This document shows positions 27,001-35,122 of a stretch of 64,000 nucleotides of DNA, in pieces. The stretch lies in NCBI RefSeq assembly GCF_001941845.1, contig NZ_CP018870.1, forward strand, positions 2,449,001 to 2,513,000, written 5' to 3'. Each line of letters begins with the position of its first letter. The stretch's first letter is position 1. Source of the DNA: Streptomyces sp. TN58. Its GTDB lineage: Bacteria; Actinomycetota; Actinomycetes; Streptomycetales; Streptomycetaceae. A model generated the notes under the pieces. That model was given only the letters and a program-made list of their open reading frames with translations, was not told where the DNA came from and did no database searches. A program made the position numbers and the translations under genes.

Positions 27001-28036
27001 CCTCGGTCTCCTCTTCCTCCTCCGCCTCCTCGGCCTCGCGCGCGGCGGCGGCCGCGGCAGCCATGGCAGCGGTCTCGGGAGTCTGGAACATCGGCTCGGT
27101 GAACACCGGCGCCTGGAAGACGGCCACGGCGGGACGCACCGCGCGGCGGGCCCGCGCCGGCGCGGCGGGCGCCTCGGCGGCCTCGGCCCCGGACTCGGCA
27201 GCCGGCTGCTGCGCGGCGGGAGCGGGAGCGGTCGTGGACCGGGTGGCGCGGCGGCGGCCGCGCTTCGGGGCGTCCACGGCGTCGGCGACGGTCACGGCAC
27301 GGGCGGCGGCCTTGGGCGCCTCCTCCGCGGCGGCGGGGGCGGTCTCGGCGGCGGCCTCGGCGGCAGGGGCCTCTACGGCCGGGGCGGCCGGGGCGGCGAC
27401 GGCGCGGGTGGCGCGACGACGGGCACGCGGCGCCGGAGCAGCCGGGGCCTCCTCGACAGCCGCAGCGGCGGCCTCGGCGGCGGCCGGAGCCTCCGCAACC
27501 GGAACCTCGGCGGCCTCAGCGGCCGGGGCAGCGACAGCACGCGTGGCGCGACGACGGGCACGCGGCGCCGGAGCGGCCGGGGCCTCCTCGACAGCCGGAG
27601 CGGCGGCCTCGGCGGCGGCCGGAGCCTCCGCAACCGGAACCTCGGCAGCCTCGGCAGCCGGAGCGGCCACAGCACGCGTCGCACGGCGACGGGTACGCGG
27701 CGCCGGAGCGGCCGGGGCCTCCTCGACGGCCGGAGCGGCGGCGGCCTCGGGGGCCTGCGCCTCGGCGGCGGGCTCGACGACGACCTCGGCGGCCTGCGTC
27801 TTCGGAGCGGCCACGGCGCGGGTCGCACGGCGGCGGGGACGGGCGGGGGCGGCGGCCGGAGCGGCCTCCTCGGCGGGGGCGGGCTCCGCCACGGGGGCCA
27901 CCTCAGCGGCGGCGACGCCGCCGGGCGGACCGGCCGGCCGGGAGGCGGCGCGGCGGCGCCTGCGCGGAGGCAGGTTGTCGCTGGGGCTGCCGCTGTCGGC
28001 GCCGGCGGGGGTGGTGTCGTTTTCGTTGTTGGGCAT
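24050..28036 (-). CDS. rne: Ribonuclease E/G with very long flanking disordered arms
   Basis: The 1328-residue protein is an RNase E/G that starts mRNA decay and rRNA processing. The catalytic core spans about residues 545-985 (S1 region with AAFIDIGKGRNAVLYAGE, DNase-like part with VIDFIDM, and the zinc-link CVHCNGRG near 958). The N-terminal 500 residues are Ala/Pro/Glu/Arg-rich and hold near-perfect 45-residue repeats (PRARRRATRAVAAPAAEAAE) near 27370-27760. The C-terminal arm has similar PRRRATRKATAP motifs and ends in a Lys/Ala-rich histone-H1-like tail (about 1258-1310). The start at 28036 (MPNNEND) has GGGAG upstream. The arrangement fits Streptomyces RNase ES, where the arms bind PNPase and RNA. 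Confidence 0.95.
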   Translation of the reverse strand: MPNNENDTTPAGADSGSPSDNLPPRRRRRAASRPAGPPGGVAAAEVAPVAEPAPAEEAAPAAAPARPRRRATRAVAAPKTQAAEVVVEPAAEAQAPEAAAAPAVEEAPAAPAPRTRRRATRAVAAPAAEAAEVPVAEAPAAAEAAAPAVEEAPAAPAPRARRRATRAVAAPAAEAAEVPVAEAPAAAEAAAAAVEEAPAAPAPRARRRATRAVAAPAAPAVEAPAAEAAAETAPAAAEEAPKAAARAVTVADAVDAPKRGRRRATRSTTAPAPAAQQPAAESGAEAAEAPAAPARARRAVRPAVAVFQAPVFTEPMFQTPETAAMAAAAAAAREAEEAEEEEETEAAAPVEPAQPAGRRRRRGRGAAESAPVSLPEVLAEEEPEAEAADLDDESAESAESADFEEGDESGERPSRRRRRGGRRRRRGEAADLDESAEEETEPEAAAERETEEEEDEESEEALGSTSSRRRRRRRRRSGDTGAEAAEAGDEDGVRTVVKVREPRPAREKAEPSDEVQSIKGSTRLEAKKQRRREGREQGRRRVPIITEAEFLARREAVERVMVVRQSGERTQIGVLEDNVLVEHYVNKEEATSYVGNVYLGKVQNVLPSMEAAFIDIGKGRNAVLYAGEVNFEALGMANGPRRIESALKSGQSVLVQVTKDPIGHKGARLTSQVSLPGRYLVYVPEGSMTGISRKLPDTERARLKTILKKIVPEDAGVIVRTAAEGASEDELRRDVERLQAQWEDIQKKSKQITTSSPSLLYGEPDMTVRVVRDIFNEDFSKVIVSGDGAWETIHGYVSHVAPDLADRLQRWTSEVDVFATYRIDEQLAKALDRKVWLPSGGSLVIDKTEAMIVIDVNTGKFTGQGGNLEETVTRNNLEAAEEIVRQLRLRDLGGIVVIDFIDMVLESNRDLVLRRMLECLGRDRTKHQVAEVTSLGLVQMTRKRVGQGLLESFSETCVHCNGRGVIVHMETPAAIGGGGNGKRSKRRGGRTEFDQHDHEVETVEPVETVGGPEVEDFETEAEVAAEVAAPKALPEPEFAAGEELYGSAAEAEAAAGLSGRRNRRRATRKATAPAGAPRREAAPAPAPAPVAEVVAEPVTEPADTVLEPVAEVVAEAVEAAESIEATPVAPVEEAAPKGRTRRRATRKATAPTAAAESAPETVVAAEPEPAAAPEPVVVPEPEPVVEPEPAVAAEEAPVAQAAPARPRRRATRKATAPAGSPAGAAEAAVVVVEAPVTEPAAPAEPAPSAEEAEAAAEEPAPAKKAARKAPAKKATAAKKAPAKKAAAAKKTVAKKAATTKKTAAKRATKKTAAAEQQAAPSVSAPTEA

Positions 28037-28093
28037 TGCGGGCGGTTCTCCCGTCACGCTCCCGGGCGCCGCGGCTGACTTCCGGTCCGGCAC

Positions 28094-28117
28094 GGCTCCG
28101 CGCGATGACGCGGAGCC
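28094..28117. terminator. Hairpin between the DUF2344 gene and rne
   Basis: GGCTCCGCG and its complement flank a six-base loop in the 235-nt interval before rne. It is probably the end of the upstream transcript; there is no T-tract. The rest of the interval should hold the rne promoter but I see no clear box. Confidence 0.5.
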
Positions 28118-28271
28118 GGCCTCCGGGGCGCGTTCGCCACACGGGAGCTGTAGTCCATGGCCGCCGGTTCCGTACGTGTTGGTCCGTACGGCCTGGCGGA
28201 AGTCTTCAGGTCTGTACGCGGCCCGACCCAGGTGGCTCCCGAGTGCCAGGGCTGCGCGACGACGACGATCC

Positions 28272-29093
28272 CTACGCGGCGGGACCTTCCGGCGCCTTCG
28301 CGTCGGCGGTCACGGCGACCGTGGGTGGGGCGGCCGTGTCTGCCTCGCGGTCGGGCGCGAGCGGGTCGGTCACCGTGCCGGACTCCTCGTCGAAGAGCCC
28401 CTGCGCCAGCCTGGTCACCGCAGAGGGGACCGGCGGCGCCAGGTCGGCCACAGCTCGGAGACCGGACAGGACGTCGTCGGGTCGCACGGCAGGTGTCAGA
28501 TGCCGAACAACCAGCCGCAGTATCGCACAGGCATTGTCCAGCGGCCTATCAGCCGCCGGGGGAAGCGCTTCGAGGCTGACGACCGCACCGCGGGTGTCGA
28601 AGGTGCGGATGCCGTTCTTGGTCTTGCGCTGCACCTCGACGGTCTCGGCGGCGAGGAACACCTCCACCGCCCGTTCGGCCTCGGCGAGCTCGACACCGTC
28701 CAGGCGCAGCTCCCACACGGAGGCAGTCAGCCGGTCCGCGAGGCCGGAGGTGCGGGCCTCGACGGCGTCGACGATGTCGAGGCCGGTGGGCATCGACTCG
28801 TCGAGCAGCTTGCGCAGGGTCTCGGGGTCGCGGGGCGCCGCGAGTCCGATCTCCAGGTACTCGGCCTCGCTGCCGGTCCCGGTCGGGGCGGCGTTCGCGT
28901 AGCTGACGCGCGGGTGCGGGGTGAAGCCCGCCGAGTACGCCATCGGCACCTCGGCACGGCGCAGGGCCCGCTCGAAGGCGCGCTGGAAGTCTCGGTGGCT
29001 GGTGAACCGGAGGCGGCCGCGCTTGGTGTAGCGCAGTCGGATGCGCTGCACCACCGGTGCGGGAGGCGGGCCTTCGGGCTGTCGCTTGCCCAG
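28272..29093 (-). CDS. TIGR03936-type radical-SAM-associated protein (DUF2344)
   Basis: The 273-residue protein contains the family pattern RIRLRYTKRGRLRFTSHRDF, followed by EVPMAYSAGFTPHPRVSYA and GSEAEYLEIGL. Members accompany a B12-binding radical SAM protein, which is found here at 30332-32254. The start is probably CTG at 29093, giving MGKRQPEGPPPAP, because AAGGAG lies 8 nt before it; the GTG at 29054 has no Shine-Dalgarno. I recall Streptomyces homologues beginning with this KRQPEGPPP segment. The C-terminal 50 residues are low complexity. The function is not established. Confidence 0.88.
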   Translation of the reverse strand: MGKRQPEGPPPAPVVQRIRLRYTKRGRLRFTSHRDFQRAFERALRRAEVPMAYSAGFTPHPRVSYANAAPTGTGSEAEYLEIGLAAPRDPETLRKLLDESMPTGLDIVDAVEARTSGLADRLTASVWELRLDGVELAEAERAVEVFLAAETVEVQRKTKNGIRTFDTRGAVVSLEALPPAADRPLDNACAILRLVVRHLTPAVRPDDVLSGLRAVADLAPPVPSAVTRLAQGLFDEESGTVTDPLAPDREADTAAPPTVAVTADAKAPEGPAA

Positions 29094-29162
29094 GGGTTCT
29101 TCTCCTTGTGCGGGGCTCCGCGGCTCGCGCTTCGCCCATGAGGTCTGTCGACCCGCTCCGGC

Positions 29163-30248
29163 TCACCCCTGCCGTCGGGGCAGGGAGATCTCGTCTGCGG
29201 GTGCCGCGTCGGCGGCTGTCGTACTACCCAGAGTACGCGCCCGTGACCTCGCCGGTTCCACGGGAGGAGTACCGAAGAGCGCCCGGCGCACGGTGGCCCG
29301 CGCCTCGCGGACGGCTGCGCGGCCGGTGCGCCAGACCTCGCGCACGGCGTGTCCGACGGGGGTGAGGACATGCCGGTACACCCGGGAGGCGGGCCACCCG
29401 ACGAGGACCCAGGCGACCCGTTTGAGCCCGCGCCACAGGGCGGCGGTGATCCGCCCGGCCACGTGCCAGGCCCAGAGCAGGACCTGCCCGACCGGGGTGA
29501 GCACGTACCGGTACAGGGCGGCGGCCAGCCAGGCGAGCCCCAGCCCGGCGGGCTTGAGCAGATACCGGTACAGGGCGACCACGAGCCATACGAGGCCGAG
29601 CCCGACGGGCCGCACCAGGTACCGGAACACCGCGGCCGCCAGCCATGCGAGGCCGTGCCCGACGGGGGTGAGCACGTACCGGTACGCCGCCGCGGCCAGC
29701 CATGCGATCCCGCGGCCGACGGGCGCGAGCACGTACCGCCACAGCGCGACCCACGGCCACACGAACAGCGCCATGGCGAGGACCCAACCGATCCAGGTCA
29801 CGCCTTTGGCGAGGGGCGCGAGCAGGTACCGCATGCCGCCGCGGCCGATCCAGGCCAGCGCCTCCCCGACCGGACGCAGCAGGTAGGCGGTCAGGAACCG
29901 CCCGGCCGGCGCCAGCACCTGGTCGTACAGCCCCCGCCCCAGCCACGCCAGCCCCTGCCCGACCGGAACGAGCACATACCGCCACAGCCCGGTCCACGGC
30001 CAGACGAAGACCAGCTTGAGCAGGGTTGCCAGCAGCCATCCCAGCGCACGCAGCAGCGGCTCGACGACATGGGCGTACAGCGGCCCGAGCACGTGCCGGT
30101 GCACGGCCCGGCCGGCGGCGACGAGCAGTTCCCACACCACTCGTACGGGCAGTACGACGAGTACGGCGACGATCTTCACGGGGATCCGGACGACGCCCAC
30201 CAGGCACCCGTCACCGCCGCCCGCGGGAGGCCGTTTCTCCAAGTCCAT
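29163..30248 (-). CDS. Membrane protein built of 19-residue repeats, unknown function
   Basis: The 361-residue protein consists mostly of a repeated unit of the form RYVLTPVGHGLAWLAAALY. Five units begin exactly 19 residues apart at residues 171, 190, 209, 228 and 247; looser copies occur from 90 to 160. A larger duplication is seen as FVWPWTGLWRYVL at 81 and FVWPWVALWRYVL at 162, 81 residues apart. Each unit has a hydrophobic face, Trp and Tyr at interfacial places, a central Pro-Val-Gly and one or two basic residues. The C-terminal 60 residues are basic and then Ala/Thr-rich. It sits between the radical-SAM gene and its DUF2344 partner. I recognise no family; a membrane-lying or membrane-spanning solenoid is possible. 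Confidence 0.75.
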   Translation of the reverse strand: MDLEKRPPAGGGDGCLVGVVRIPVKIVAVLVVLPVRVVWELLVAAGRAVHRHVLGPLYAHVVEPLLRALGWLLATLLKLVFVWPWTGLWRYVLVPVGQGLAWLGRGLYDQVLAPAGRFLTAYLLRPVGEALAWIGRGGMRYLLAPLAKGVTWIGWVLAMALFVWPWVALWRYVLAPVGRGIAWLAAAAYRYVLTPVGHGLAWLAAAVFRYLVRPVGLGLVWLVVALYRYLLKPAGLGLAWLAAALYRYVLTPVGQVLLWAWHVAGRITAALWRGLKRVAWVLVGWPASRVYRHVLTPVGHAVREVWRTGRAAVREARATVRRALFGTPPVEPARSRARTLGSTTAADAAPADEISLPRRQG

Positions 30249-30266
30249 GCAGGGGAGGACACGCCG

Positions 30267-30297
30267 GAGGCCCCCACCCGTTGCGGGCGGGGGCCTC
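30267..30297. terminator. Terminator between the radical-SAM gene and the repeat protein
   Basis: GAGGCCCCC, an inner CCCG, their complements and a small loop form a strong hairpin 35 nt upstream of the position where the radical-SAM gene ends, between it and the start of the repeat-protein gene. The repeat-protein gene therefore probably has its own promoter or is reached by read-through. Confidence 0.6.
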
Positions 30298-30331
30298 TCG
30301 TGACCCAAGGGTTACGTGACCGGCTGACCGG

Positions 30332-32254
30332 CTACTTCACAACCGACAGCGGCAGCAGCTTCTTGCCCGTCGGGCCGATCTGGATGTCCAGGCCGAGCTG
30401 CGGACAGACGCCGCAGTCGAAGCAGGGGGTCCAGCGGCAGTCGTCGACCTCGGTCTCGTCGAGGGCGTCCTGCCAGTCCTCCCAGAGCCAGTCCTTGTCG
30501 AGACCGGAGTCCAGGTGGTCCCAGGGCAGGACCTCCTCGTAGGTGCGCTCGCGCGTGGTGTACCAGGCCACGTCGACGCCGTAGGCGGGCAGCGTCTTCT
30601 CCGCGGCCTGCATCCAGCGGTCGTAGCTGAAGTGCTCGCGCCAGCCGTCGAAGCGGCCGCCCGACTCGTAGACGGCGCGGATGACGTCGCCGATGCGGCG
30701 GTCGCCGCGGGAGAGGAGGCCCTCGACGATGCCCGGCTTGCCGTCGTGGTAGCGGAAGCCGATGGAGCGGCCGTACTTCTTGTCGCCGCGGATCTTGTCG
30801 CGGAGCTTGCCCAGGCGGGCGTCCGTCTCCTCGGCCGACAGCTGCGGCGCCCACTGGAAGGGGGTGTGCGGCTTGGGTACGAAGCCGCCGATGGAGACGG
30901 TGCAGCGGATGTCGTTCTGGCCGGAGACCTCGCGGCCCTTGGCGATGACGTTGACGGCCATGTCGCCGATCTGGAGCACGTCCTCGTCGGTCTCGGTGGG
31001 CAGGCCGCACATGAAGTACAGCTTCACCTGGCGCCAGCCGTTGCCGTAGGCGGTGGCGACGGTGCGGATCAGGTCCTCCTCCGAGACCATCTTGTTGATG
31101 ACCTTGCGCATGCGCTCGGAGCCGCCCTCGGGGGCGAAGGTGAGGCCGGAGCGGCGCCCGTTGCGGGTCAGCTCGTTGGCCAGGTCCACGTTGAAGGCGT
31201 CCACGCGGGTCGACGGGAGGGACAGGCCCACCTTGTCGTCCGAGTAGCGGTCGGCGAGGCCCTTGGCGATGTCGGCGATCTCGGTGTGGTCCGCCGAGGA
31301 GAGGGAGAGCAGGCCGACCTCTTCGAAGCCCGTGGCCTTGAGGCCCTTCTCCACCATCTCGCCGATGCCGGTGATGCTTCGCTCCCGCACGGGGCGCGTG
31401 ATCATGCCGGCCTGGCAGAAACGGCAGCCGCGGGTGCAGCCGCGGAAGATCTCCACGGACATGCGCTCGTGGACGGTCTCGGCGAGCGGGACCAGGGGCT
31501 GCTTGGGGTAGGGCCACTCGTCGAGGTCCATGACGGTGTGCTTGGACACGCGCCACGGCACGCCGGAGCGGTTGGGGACGACGCGGCCGATGCGGCCGTC
31601 CGGGAGGTACTCGACGTCGTAGAAGCCCGGCACGTAGACGTTGCCCGTCTTGGCGAGGCGCAGCAGGATCTCCTCGCGCCCGCCCGGCCTGCCCTCGGCC
31701 TTCCAGGTGCGGATGATCTCGGTCATGTCGAGGACGGCCTGCTCGCCGTCGCCGATGACGGCGCAGTCGATGAACTCCGCGATCGGCTCGGGGTTGAAGG
31801 CCGCGTGGCCGCCGGCGAGGACGATCGGGTGGTCGACGGTGCGGTTCCTGGCCTCCAGCGGGATGCCGGCGAGGTCCAGTGCCGTGAGCATGTTGGTGTA
31901 GCCCAGCTCCGTGGAGAAGGAGAGGCCGAACACGTCGAAGGCGGAGACCGGGCGGTGGCTGTCCACGGTGAACTGCGGCACGTTGTGCTCGCGCATCAGC
32001 TCTTCGAGGTCGGGCCACACGCTGTAGGTGCGCTCGGCGAGGACGCCCTCGCGCTCGTTGAGTACCTCGTAGAGGATCATGACGCCCTGGTTGGGCAACC
32101 CGACTTCGTATGCGTCCGGGTACATGAGGGCCCAGCGGACGTCGCAGCTCTCCCACGGCTTGACCGTGGAGTTGAGTTCACCGCCGACGTACTGGATGGG
32201 CTTCTGCACGTGCGGAAGCAGGGCCTCAAGCTGAGGGAAGACCGACTCGGTCAT
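30332..32254 (-). CDS. TIGR03960-type B12-binding radical SAM protein
   Basis: The 640-residue protein has an N-terminal B12-binding-like region with IQYVGGELNSTVKPW and, near residues 271-278, the iron-sulfur motif RGCTRGCRFCQAG (CxxxCxxC) of radical SAM enzymes. A C-terminal Cys group (CRWTPCFDCGVCPQLGLD) may bind a further cluster. Family members are often found with the DUF2344 partner seen at 28272, and some are natural fusions of the two; a separate small protein lies between them here. The reaction is unknown. The ATG at 32254 follows a GTG directly, which could also serve. Confidence 0.93.
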   Translation of the reverse strand: MTESVFPQLEALLPHVQKPIQYVGGELNSTVKPWESCDVRWALMYPDAYEVGLPNQGVMILYEVLNEREGVLAERTYSVWPDLEELMREHNVPQFTVDSHRPVSAFDVFGLSFSTELGYTNMLTALDLAGIPLEARNRTVDHPIVLAGGHAAFNPEPIAEFIDCAVIGDGEQAVLDMTEIIRTWKAEGRPGGREEILLRLAKTGNVYVPGFYDVEYLPDGRIGRVVPNRSGVPWRVSKHTVMDLDEWPYPKQPLVPLAETVHERMSVEIFRGCTRGCRFCQAGMITRPVRERSITGIGEMVEKGLKATGFEEVGLLSLSSADHTEIADIAKGLADRYSDDKVGLSLPSTRVDAFNVDLANELTRNGRRSGLTFAPEGGSERMRKVINKMVSEEDLIRTVATAYGNGWRQVKLYFMCGLPTETDEDVLQIGDMAVNVIAKGREVSGQNDIRCTVSIGGFVPKPHTPFQWAPQLSAEETDARLGKLRDKIRGDKKYGRSIGFRYHDGKPGIVEGLLSRGDRRIGDVIRAVYESGGRFDGWREHFSYDRWMQAAEKTLPAYGVDVAWYTTRERTYEEVLPWDHLDSGLDKDWLWEDWQDALDETEVDDCRWTPCFDCGVCPQLGLDIQIGPTGKKLLPLSVVK

Positions 32255-32329
32255 CACGCGACTTTCGTGAAGCGGGCAGGGGGCAGCTATCTAGCGTACC
32301 CCGATGGCTCAGCCGTCCCCACCGCATGA

Positions 32330-33856
32330 TCACTTCAGGGCCGTCCGCAGGGTGGGGGCCGAGGCCTTCGCCCATACGGCGGGCAGTTCCCGCTCGCGGC
32401 GCTCGGCCAGGGCCTCCTCGCGTCCGTAGAGCAGGCCCCAGGTGAAGGCCGGCTCCCCCGCGTCGGTGGCCTGGTCGGCGAGGCCGCGCAGGGCGTCGCG
32501 TGCCACCACGCTGTCCTGGTGGTCGCCGAGCAGGCTCTGGACCTTCTTCACGGCCTTGGCCAGGCGTTTCGCCGGTTTGCCGAGCGCGGGCACGGCCGAC
32601 TCGGCGGCGTAGCGGACGCGTTTGGCCGCCTTGCGGGCCTCGTGGAGGGCCACGTCGCGTTCCCGGCCCTCGTCGAGGGCGAGGGCGCTGTCGATGCGGG
32701 CGGCGAGGCGGGCGTAGTCGCGGAGCACCGCCTTGCGGAGGGTCTTGCGGGGGGAGCGTGCGGCGCCGTCGAGCAGCGGAGGCGCGTCGAGCGTGGCGTC
32801 GAGGGTGTTCAGCAGGCTGATGTAGCGGTCGCTGTCGAGTGCGTCCAGGGCCCTGCGGCGCGATGCGGAGCGCCGGGCGGTGTTCCAGGTGCGCAGGCGT
32901 TCGCGGACCGGTCCGGTGAGGAGGGTGGGGGGCAGTTCGGTGAGGTGGGCCTGGAGCCGTTCGGCCAGGACTTCCTGGTCGCGGTCGACGCCGAGTTCGG
33001 CGGCCAGCCAGCGCAGTTCGTCGCCGACGGGGTCGGTGGCCTCGCGGTCGAGGACCTTGCGGTAGGTCTTGAGGGCGCTGCGCAGGCGGCGGGTGGCGAC
33101 CCGCATCTGGTGGACGGAGTCGGGCAGGTCGCGGCGTACGGCGGGGTCGTGGGCGACGAGGGCGTCGCGCTGTTCGCGGAGGTACGCGAGGACGTGTGCG
33201 CCGGCGGTGTCGCCGGATCCGGGTCCGCGGCCGTCGGGCCGGGCGGGGGGCTCGGCGCCGGTCTCGGCGAGGGCTCGGGCGAGTTTGGAGGGGGCGTCGC
33301 TGACGCGGAGGCCGGCTTTGCGGAAGGTCTTCTCGACGGCGTCGAGGAGGCCGGGGTCGACGCCGTCGGCGAGTTCCACCTCGACTTCGGTCCAGGCGGC
33401 GGTGGCCTCGCCGCGTTCTGCGACGACGTCGTCGGTGCTCAGTTCCGCGAGGAGGGTTCCGTCGGCGTCGAGGAGGTGGCTGACGTGGCGCGAGGAGACC
33501 AGTCGGACCTGTGGTGTGAGTGCGGCGCCGCGGGTGCGGGAGCGGACGAGGGCGGCGAGGGCGGGCGGGACCGTGTCGCCGAGTGGGGCGCCGACCTCGT
33601 CGCGCACGCCTGGGGACACGGGCAGCTTGAGGTGCCAGCCCTCGTCCGCTCCGCCCGTTCTGCGCCGCAGGGTGAGGCCGTCGGCGGCCAGCCGCTGGTC
33701 GGGGGTGTCGTAGTAGACGGCGTCGAGCTCGACGGTGCCCTGGTCGGTGACGGCCGCGACGGCGGCCGTCCCCGTCAGGTCCGGCAGCCCTCGCCGGGCA
33801 GATGCGGCCTTGGAGAACTCGAATTTCCGCTCGATCTCGCGTGTGGTGTCCGCCAT
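32330..33856 (-). CDS. CYTH and CHAD domain protein
   Basis: The 508-residue protein has an N-terminal CYTH domain with the signature EIERKF at residues 7-12 and paired acidic/basic strands (WTEVEVELADG), and a C-terminal helical CHAD domain (about 220-500) with conserved His residues in VHQMRVATRRLRSALKTY and LHEARKAAKRVRYA. CYTH acts on triphosphates such as thiamine triphosphate or inorganic triphosphate; CHAD binds polyphosphate. It lies 73 nt upstream of the radical-SAM gene. Physiological substrate unknown. Confidence 0.92.
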   Translation of the reverse strand: MADTTREIERKFEFSKAASARRGLPDLTGTAAVAAVTDQGTVELDAVYYDTPDQRLAADGLTLRRRTGGADEGWHLKLPVSPGVRDEVGAPLGDTVPPALAALVRSRTRGAALTPQVRLVSSRHVSHLLDADGTLLAELSTDDVVAERGEATAAWTEVEVELADGVDPGLLDAVEKTFRKAGLRVSDAPSKLARALAETGAEPPARPDGRGPGSGDTAGAHVLAYLREQRDALVAHDPAVRRDLPDSVHQMRVATRRLRSALKTYRKVLDREATDPVGDELRWLAAELGVDRDQEVLAERLQAHLTELPPTLLTGPVRERLRTWNTARRSASRRRALDALDSDRYISLLNTLDATLDAPPLLDGAARSPRKTLRKAVLRDYARLAARIDSALALDEGRERDVALHEARKAAKRVRYAAESAVPALGKPAKRLAKAVKKVQSLLGDHQDSVVARDALRGLADQATDAGEPAFTWGLLYGREEALAERRERELPAVWAKASAPTLRTALK

Positions 33857-33906
33857 GTACCGAACCTAGTACCGAACGGGAGGTGTCTGCAGGATGAGCG
33901 GGGACA

Positions 33907-35106
33907 TCAGGCTGACAGCGGCCGTTGGACCTTGATCGACTGGAGGAGTCCGACCGCTATCCACACGGCGAACATCGAGGAGCCTCCGTAGGAGACGAAC
34001 GGCAGTGGCAGGCCGGCCACCGGCATGATGCCGAGGGTCATCCCGATGTTCTCGAAGGACTGGAAGCCGAACCAGGCGATGATGCCGCCGCAGACGATCG
34101 TGCCGTAGAGCTCGGTGGTCTCCCGGGCGATGACGCAGGCGCGCCAGAGGATGACGCCGAGCAGCACCAGGATGAGGCCCGCGCCGAGGAAGCCGAGTTC
34201 CTCGCCGGCCACGGTGAAGACGAAGTCCGTCTGCTGCTCGGGCACGAACTGGCCGGTGGTCTGCGAGCCCTTGAAGAGTCCGGAGCCGGTCAGGCCGCCG
34301 GAGCCGATGGCGATACGGGCCTGGTTGGTGTTGTAGCCGACGCCGGCGGGGTCGAGCTCGGGGTTGGCGAAGGCCGCGAAACGGTTGATCTGGTATTCGT
34401 CGAGGACGCCGAGCTGCCATATCAGGACGGCTCCGGCCACGCCGGATCCGAGGAGGCCGAAGACCCAGCGGTTGGAGGCTCCGGAGGCGAGCAGCACGCC
34501 GAGCACGATGACGACCATGACCATGACGGACCCGAGGTCGGGCATCAGCATGACGATGCCCATCGGGGCGGCGGCCAGGCAGAGCGACTTGACGACGGTG
34601 CGGTGGTCGGGGTGGGTGATGTCGCCCGCGTCCACCCTGGTGGCGAGCAGGATCGCCATCACGAGGATGATCGTGATCTTCACGAACTCGGACGGCTGGA
34701 GGGAGAATCCGCCGCCGATGACGATCCACGCGTGGGCGCCGTTGATGGTGGCGCCGAGCGGGGTCAGGACGGCGAGGATCAGCACGAGTGAGAGTCCGTA
34801 GAGGACCGGAACGGCTCCGCGCAGGGTGCGGTGGCCGAGCCAGATGGTGCCGATCATCAGGACCAGGCCGATGCCGGTGTTCAGGGCGTGCCGGGCGAGG
34901 AAGTAGTACGGGTCGCCCTGGTTCAGGGTGGTCCTGTTGCGGGTCGCCGACCAGACGAGCAGGGCGCCGAGGAAGGACAGGGCGAGGGAGGAGAGCAGGA
35001 TCGGCCAGTCGAGCCGGCGCAGCACGGAGTCCCGGGCGGTGAGCTTGGCCATCGGGCCGCGCTCGGGCGCGTAGCGGGAGACGGAGAACTTGTTGGCGGT
35101 TGGCAT
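33907..35106 (-). CDS. rodA: RodA/FtsW-type peptidoglycan glycosyltransferase
   Basis: The 399-residue SEDS protein has about ten membrane segments and the SEDS motifs LQPSEFVKI and GLPLPFVSYGGSSM. It polymerises glycan strands with the class B PBP encoded immediately upstream. In Streptomyces this gene (sfr) serves spore-wall synthesis more than tip growth. It is 16 nt downstream of mrdA and belongs to the mreC-mreD-mrdA-rodA operon. Confidence 0.95.
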   Translation of the reverse strand: MPTANKFSVSRYAPERGPMAKLTARDSVLRRLDWPILLSSLALSFLGALLVWSATRNRTTLNQGDPYYFLARHALNTGIGLVLMIGTIWLGHRTLRGAVPVLYGLSLVLILAVLTPLGATINGAHAWIVIGGGFSLQPSEFVKITIILVMAILLATRVDAGDITHPDHRTVVKSLCLAAAPMGIVMLMPDLGSVMVMVVIVLGVLLASGASNRWVFGLLGSGVAGAVLIWQLGVLDEYQINRFAAFANPELDPAGVGYNTNQARIAIGSGGLTGSGLFKGSQTTGQFVPEQQTDFVFTVAGEELGFLGAGLILVLLGVILWRACVIARETTELYGTIVCGGIIAWFGFQSFENIGMTLGIMPVAGLPLPFVSYGGSSMFAVWIAVGLLQSIKVQRPLSA

Positions 35107-35122
35107 GTCGGTATGGGGGTCC

